Source of the DNA: Liolophura sinensis
Lineage: Eukaryota > Mollusca > Polyplacophora > Chitonida > Chitonidae
Direction of reading: 5' to 3'
Assembly (NCBI RefSeq): GCF_032854445.1
Contig: NC_088303.1
Span: forward strand, 16,871,501-16,935,500
DNA length: 64,000 nt
Part shown: positions 59,430-64,000 of the stretch, piece by piece
How positions within the stretch are numbered: position 1 is the stretch's first letter
How the letters are laid out: each line of letters starts with the position of its first letter
Position numbers and translations under genes: made by a program
Notes under the pieces: model-generated
The model's input: only the letters and a program-made list of their open reading frames with translations
The model's database searches: none
Told to the model about the DNA's origin: nothing

Positions 59430-60189
59430 ATTCCCACACAATAAGGTGACGTGATTTCAGAATTACTTTACGATTTCTGGACCGAGTTCCAGTTTAGTGA
59501 ATATATTAATGATTCAGAGTGGTTGGTGTGGAAGCTGAGCTGGGAACATGGCCAACCGATTTCAGAGCTAAAAAAAACGGTATCAAGTAAAACCACACAA
59601 AACTTTGGTTGTTTGATTTCATTATGGCTATTAATCATAGGCATGAAGACAGTTTTCCTCTGTACACCTAGTTTACACTTAACATGGATGTAAAATGTAG
59701 CATGCTTACATTAATCTTGATACACATTACCAGTGTTTGTATACAGAACAATACAAACTTTATGTACCTAATCCAAGCAGATATCCACATTCATATACTG
59801 CTTCATGGCTAACAACAACAATCAGCAGCAGTTCAAGCGCTAATCAAATGGTCAGATTAGAACACTAAATAAAATGTAGTTGGACAGATTAATGTATGGA
59901 GTTGATGTCCATAAAAACAACAGTCTGTTTTTCGTGAACATATTCCTATCACCAGCTGTCAGGGGTCCATAGTATCCAGGATGTACAAAAAGTCAAAGCT
60001 GACCATGCATTCAGATTGTGAAGCAATAATATTATGCTCAGCTCTGCTGCCTCCTTTTTTCAGTTTCACTTTCTGATTTTTCATCAACACCCTGGAACCA
60101 TTTTCAGGTCTTTTGGTAACCTCTGTGTAATGCATACACTGTTGAAAAAACCATGAATTTCCCCAGTGTCAGGTATCTGTTTGAAAAGT
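59430..60189. other. Intergenic or 3' UTR of RPP40
   Basis: No element was recognised. The part next to 60190 is probably RPP40 3' UTR on the minus strand. Confidence 0.4.
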
Positions 60190-63100
60190 TCACGGGCAAA
60201 TATCCGCAGCATCTACAGCTGAGAACAACCAGTAGTCATCGTTCTGGAATACCACAAAGGTGAACAAATTTTCACCTGAGGCCTGGAATCCATGTTCTCT
60301 TCTCTGCCAAGAAACAGGGCTGTCTGCAAAACCATGAGCTGTTAGAGCTGCCCATGGGACTGAACAGGACTTGATGTGTTCCCTGGAGAAGAAAGCATGT
60401 ACGTTTTAAACATGCACCCAAAAGCTAAGTTAGGAAATTAAATACATGGTAATGGTAAATTTGAAGGTAATCACATTACTTCCAACAAAAAAGAAGTCAG
60501 TTGTATATTGGTGAGTACAGTACTCAAAACAGATCACAGGTCATACAGGTAACGGTTCCAATAACACTAACATATGTCACACAGGGAATTATGCGTGTGT
60601 GTGATTGTATGTGTGTAATGGAATAACAGATACCAAACAGGTATGCATGTGTAATATTCTGAAGAGATGTCAAACTGGTAGCAGTGTCAACCATACTCTA
60701 AACACTCTAAATAACATGGCAAACAGGCTCACTAATGGATATCAACAGCCAGTTGTGTACATAACACTACCTGATATCAACAGCCAACTGTGTGCATAAC
60801 ACTACCTGATATCAACAGCCAACTGTGTGCATAACACTACCTGATATCAACAGCCAGGTGTGTGCATAACACTACCTGATATCAACAGCCAAGTGTGTGC
60901 ATAACACCACCTGATATCAACAGCCAACTGTGTGCACAACACAACCAGATATCAAACAGGTTGCAGTGCACTTCGAGAATCTGGTCCCAGGTCTCAATAC
61001 AAACTACTAAATTACCTTTTTGTTCATTAGTTTACCTGGCATACGTAATTCATCAGAGGTTGATAAAGGAATGATTGATGCTTTATTTGATTGGTGTTTT
61101 ACACTAAAATATTTCACTTATATGGCAACTGCCACAATATTGATGGAAGGAAACCAAGCAGAGCCCAGGGCAAGCTCAAAACCATGCCAAGGTTGTTGCC
61201 AGGCCTTCCCAACTATGGCCGGACAGGAAGCCAGGATAAGCTGAACTTGAACACACAGCAACAGCGTTGATGAGATTATTCTAGCACGCTAACCATTAGG
61301 AGGTCCCCCAAGAGATTTAAAAGTAGTTCTTTAATACTGACCTTATGCCCTGTAAAACTGTTAGAATGGTGGTAGTAGACAGCATGCCCTCTATCCTGTA
61401 ACATACGCATTGTGCATGGGTAGAGGCTGGGGCAGGGCAGACATAAGATGACAGGTACTCCTCTGATCCACCTGGTCTGGTAAAAAGAGAAGCAACGTCT
61501 GGTTATCACAAATCACAGGTGAGAACAGGTACTCCTCTGACCCATCTGGTCTGGCAAACAGAGAAGCAACACCTGGTTCTTACATATCACAGGTGAGGAC
61601 AGGTACTCTTCTGAACCACCTGGTCTGGTTAAGCAGAGAAGCAACACCTGGTTCTTACATATCACAGGTGAGAACAGGTACTCTTCTGAACCACCTGGTC
61701 TGGTTAAGCAGAGAAGCAACACCTGGTTCTTACATATCACAGGTGAGAAGAGGTACTGTTATGAACCACCTGGTCTGGTTAACAAGAGAAGTAATGCCTG
61801 CTGATTAAATAACCCAGATGAGGTTAGGTCCTCTCCGGTACATCCTCATTCATTTGTTTATTTAATTATTTGATTGGTGTTTACTGCTGTGCTCAAAACA
61901 TTTTCATTTATGTGACGAATGTCTGGGTGGAGATAACAGAAGTGCCTGGAGTAAACAACCATCCTTACCAGGTACCTGAAACATCTCTTGTCTCAAAGTC
62001 ACAGTCTAACTAGTGAGAGCTAGAACTCAACCCACAACCTCACTGGGCCTGATAGTTACAGTGTGCCAGCAAAGCACCCTGGTTAATACACAAACATTTG
62101 AAAATATGAAGTAAGATTCAGCATACACAGAACTGAAAACTATGTGTAAAAATACTTTTTTAAAAATGTTGAAAGGCATTCAAATAACTGAATACTATGG
62201 TGGGCTTTATGAGCGTTACTGATGGTATCTAGGAACTTCCTGATGTGCACCAGATGGAATGAATTTTTGGAAACATTATTTCAGCAAACTTTTACTCTTA
62301 GGTAAACAGAGCTCACTACTCAGCATCATGAGTAGAGTGGGGTAAACTCCCTGTGACATCAGAGCTCCTAACCTATGATAGTATGGTCCATAAAGCCCAC
62401 CTTAGAATTCAAATGTTTGAGTGCTTTGGCCCTTTTTACAAAAATCTAAACAAATAAATGAAACTATATTTGTGCATAGTTTTTAGTGGTCTGTTTAGTG
62501 ATCTCCACTTCCATTTCTGAGTGAGTGAGTGACTGAGTGCTTGGGGTTTAACGTCGTGCTCAACAATTTTTCAGTCATATGACGACGAAGGAATCATTAG
62601 GGAGCATGTACGTGTAATGTGCCTCCTTGTTGCAGGACGGATTTCCACCGCTCTTTTATCTAGTGCTGCTTCACTGAGATGACTTACCAAAGGCAAGTAA
62701 GCCGCCCTGATCAAGCCATTATACTGATACGGGTCAACCAGTCGTTGCACTATCCCCTTCATGCTGAACGCCAAGCGAGGAAGTTACAACTTCCTTTTTC
62801 AAAGTCTTAGGTGTGACTCGATCAAGGACTGATCCTGGATCTACCGGTCCCTAAGCAGACGCTCTACCAACTGTGCTATCCGAGCTGGTCATCCATTTTT
62901 GAAGGTCTTTTCCTTCAAAGGTGATTAAACATATAAAACTTACATGTTACAGTTACAGCTGATATAACCTAGCCACTCATACAGGTCTGTCACACCGCAA
63001 CATTCTTCCTGGGTCTCTGTCTGACAGCTGTCAATCACAGGCACTTCAATGTTTTTATGAGTCTTCCATGTCTGTTTCAGATTCAGCTGTTTATAGTCAA

Positions 63101-63828
63101 AGCCTTTCTTCTCGAAGTACACAGCTATGGAACTGGAACAGACACTTGAGTCTAAAATTGAAGAGTATTCGACTACAAAGCCCAAAGTCAAATAACTTAG
63201 TGTCATGCCTTGTAAATACTGTTAGATATGGTTTTTAAGTAGTTTTAGCTGCTGTATCAGAAGTTTCAAGGAAATCTTTGGAGAAATATGCTGAATATGT
63301 TGCAGATTCAACACTCACTGAAGAAATGTTACCTGGAATGACATAACAGGAAACAGCATGTATGAATACCACACTCTACATTAAATCAGTTTTTTGATTT
63401 ATTTATTTATTTATTTGATTGGTGTTTTCCACCGTACTCAAGAATATTTCACTTATACAACGGCGGCCAGCGTTATGTGGAAACTGGACAAAGTCTGAGG
63501 GAAACCCATGACCATCTGCAGGTTGCTGCCAGATCTTTCCATGTACAGTTAGAGAGGAAGTCAGCATAGGCTGGACTTGAACTCATAGTGACCACCTTTG
63601 TAAGAGGATCCAGGGTCATCGTGCCGCACTAGCACACTAACCACCCCAAAATAAGTTTTTGAATCACAAAATCGAGTAATTGTTGCCTTCACTACTGCCT
63701 ACCTTTTGGGATCCACATTACCAAAAAGCTGAAGCACAGTGGAAAATTTTCTTCTAGGCACCTTTTGACCCTCTGGTAATTCTTCTTCAAAGGTGTGAAA
63801 TATGGCTGTGTCAAGTCTATTTCAACAA
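60190..63828 (-). CDS. RPP40: Ribonuclease P/MRP subunit p40, C-terminal part
   Basis: This is a protein subunit of nuclear RNase P (tRNA 5' processing) and RNase MRP (rRNA processing). Four exons are seen in gene order: 63703-63828, 62944-63151, 61342-61476 and 60190-60382. AG/GT borders and phases join at all three junctions, giving about 219 residues. The first exon has VEIDLTQPYFTPLKKNYQRV. The second has VTDLYEWLGYIS (human ALELFDWLGAVFS as recalled) and the third SEEYLSSYVCPAPAS. The last has HGFADSPVSWQRREHGF, then GENLFTFVVFQNDDYWLFSA and ends DICP-stop, very close to the human HGFADSPVSW ... DYWLQMAVGANDHCPP. The N-terminal third lies beyond the right edge. The acceptor of the third exon is embedded in a tandem array (61452-61822). 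Confidence 0.94.
60735..60955 (+). repeat. 35-bp minisatellite in RPP40 intron
   Basis: Six units of ctgatatcaacagccaactg plus tgtgcataacactac. Confidence 0.92.
61081..61308 (-). mobile_element. SINE family A, diverged
   Basis: tttatttgattggtgtttta, then tatttcacttatatggcaac, agcagagcccagggcaagct and ctagcacgctaaccattagg. The gtactcaag block is deleted. It ends 34 bp from the donor of RPP40 exon 61342-61476. Confidence 0.82.
61452..61822 (-). repeat. RPP40: 75-bp array made of an exon start and its splice acceptor
   Basis: Five units of about 75 bp contain caggtactcttctgaaccac and ctggtctggttaagcagaga, then cacctggttcttacatatca. The leftmost unit covers the first 25 bases of the RPP40 exon, its acceptor and 50 intron bases. 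Each further unit repeats the acceptor (ttaaccag) and the exon-start codons for PGGSEEYL on the minus strand. Two units are almost identical, so the expansion looks recent. Confidence 0.93.
61853..62092 (-). mobile_element. Old SINE-like element
   Basis: tttaattatttgattggtgt and a gtgctcaaaacattttcatt block resemble the reversed family A tail. The rest (gaagtgcctggagtaaacaa, tagaactcaacccacaacct) resembles the older repeats at 17160 and 20080. Confidence 0.55.
62516..62887 (-). mobile_element. Full-length SINE family B
   Basis: On the minus strand the head is ggatagcacagttggtagag and the B-box part lies near cgagtcacacctaagacttt. The body has acggatttcc-complement blocks and the end is cactcagtcactcactcact. 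It is the best-preserved family B copy in the window, in an RPP40 intron. Confidence 0.92.
63397..63648 (-). mobile_element. SINE family A, near full length
   Basis: The tail tttatttatttatttatttg is followed by gtactcaagaatatttcact, gacttgaactcatagtgacc and gcactagcacactaaccacc. Nearly matching agttttttga / agtttttga flanks may be the target duplication. Confidence 0.88.
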
Positions 63829-64000
63829 CTGCACAAAGACAAATTTCAAAAAAATTTTAACCATACTATTGACAGTTATAATGTACAAATGCTGAAATGT
63901 CTTCAACTACATGTACTTCAGGGTAAGCATCATTGTACAGGGATACCCAATTCTACATGTTCATGGGCTGCTTATCATGATAAAAAAATATCCAGAATAC

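Overview
This window is nuclear genomic DNA from an animal, most likely a mollusc. Its genes are split into short exons by GT-AG introns. The intron and intergenic DNA is full of minisatellites, small inverted-repeat elements and three tRNA-headed SINE families. The commonest SINE has a tail (accataatgctggccg ... cggcgtaaaacaccaatcaa) that I associate with the MetaSINE superfamily of molluscs. That assignment is from memory and was not searched.

Layout, left to right. (1) 1-3.8 kb: the last four coding exons of MRPL3 (+), the mitochondrial ribosomal protein uL3m. (2) About 10.3-40.9 kb: one long minus-strand gene of at least 14 coding exons encoding about 690 residues, with a basic N-terminal region, a long coiled coil and a C-terminal CAP-Gly domain. 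I do not recognise a named orthologue. Its introns carry nearly all the large tandem arrays, a decayed mariner transposon and several SINEs. (3) 43.3-46.7 kb: CMC2 (-), a complete 80-residue twin CX9C protein. (4) 49.1-56.5 kb: CENPN (+), complete in nine coding exons. CMC2 and CENPN are head to head across about 2.4 kb, the same arrangement I recall in human. (5) 60.2-63.8 kb: the last four coding exons of RPP40 (-), an RNase P/MRP subunit, running off the right edge.

The four named genes are housekeeping genes: mitochondrial translation, cytochrome c oxidase assembly, kinetochore assembly and tRNA/rRNA processing. They do not form one pathway. Exon joins were checked by hand for reading phase, and every internal join listed is consistent. 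The main gaps are the 5' exons of MRPL3 and RPP40 (outside the window or unseen), the terminal exon of the CAP-Gly gene and the noncoding first exon of CMC2.

The most unusual structural feature is that three minisatellites appear to be built from the splice-site flank of the exon they touch (18386, 26531, 61476). A second is a 22-unit array with a five-unit higher-order pattern, grown inside the B-box region of a tRNA-SINE. I found no sign of a wholly new enzymatic or defence system.
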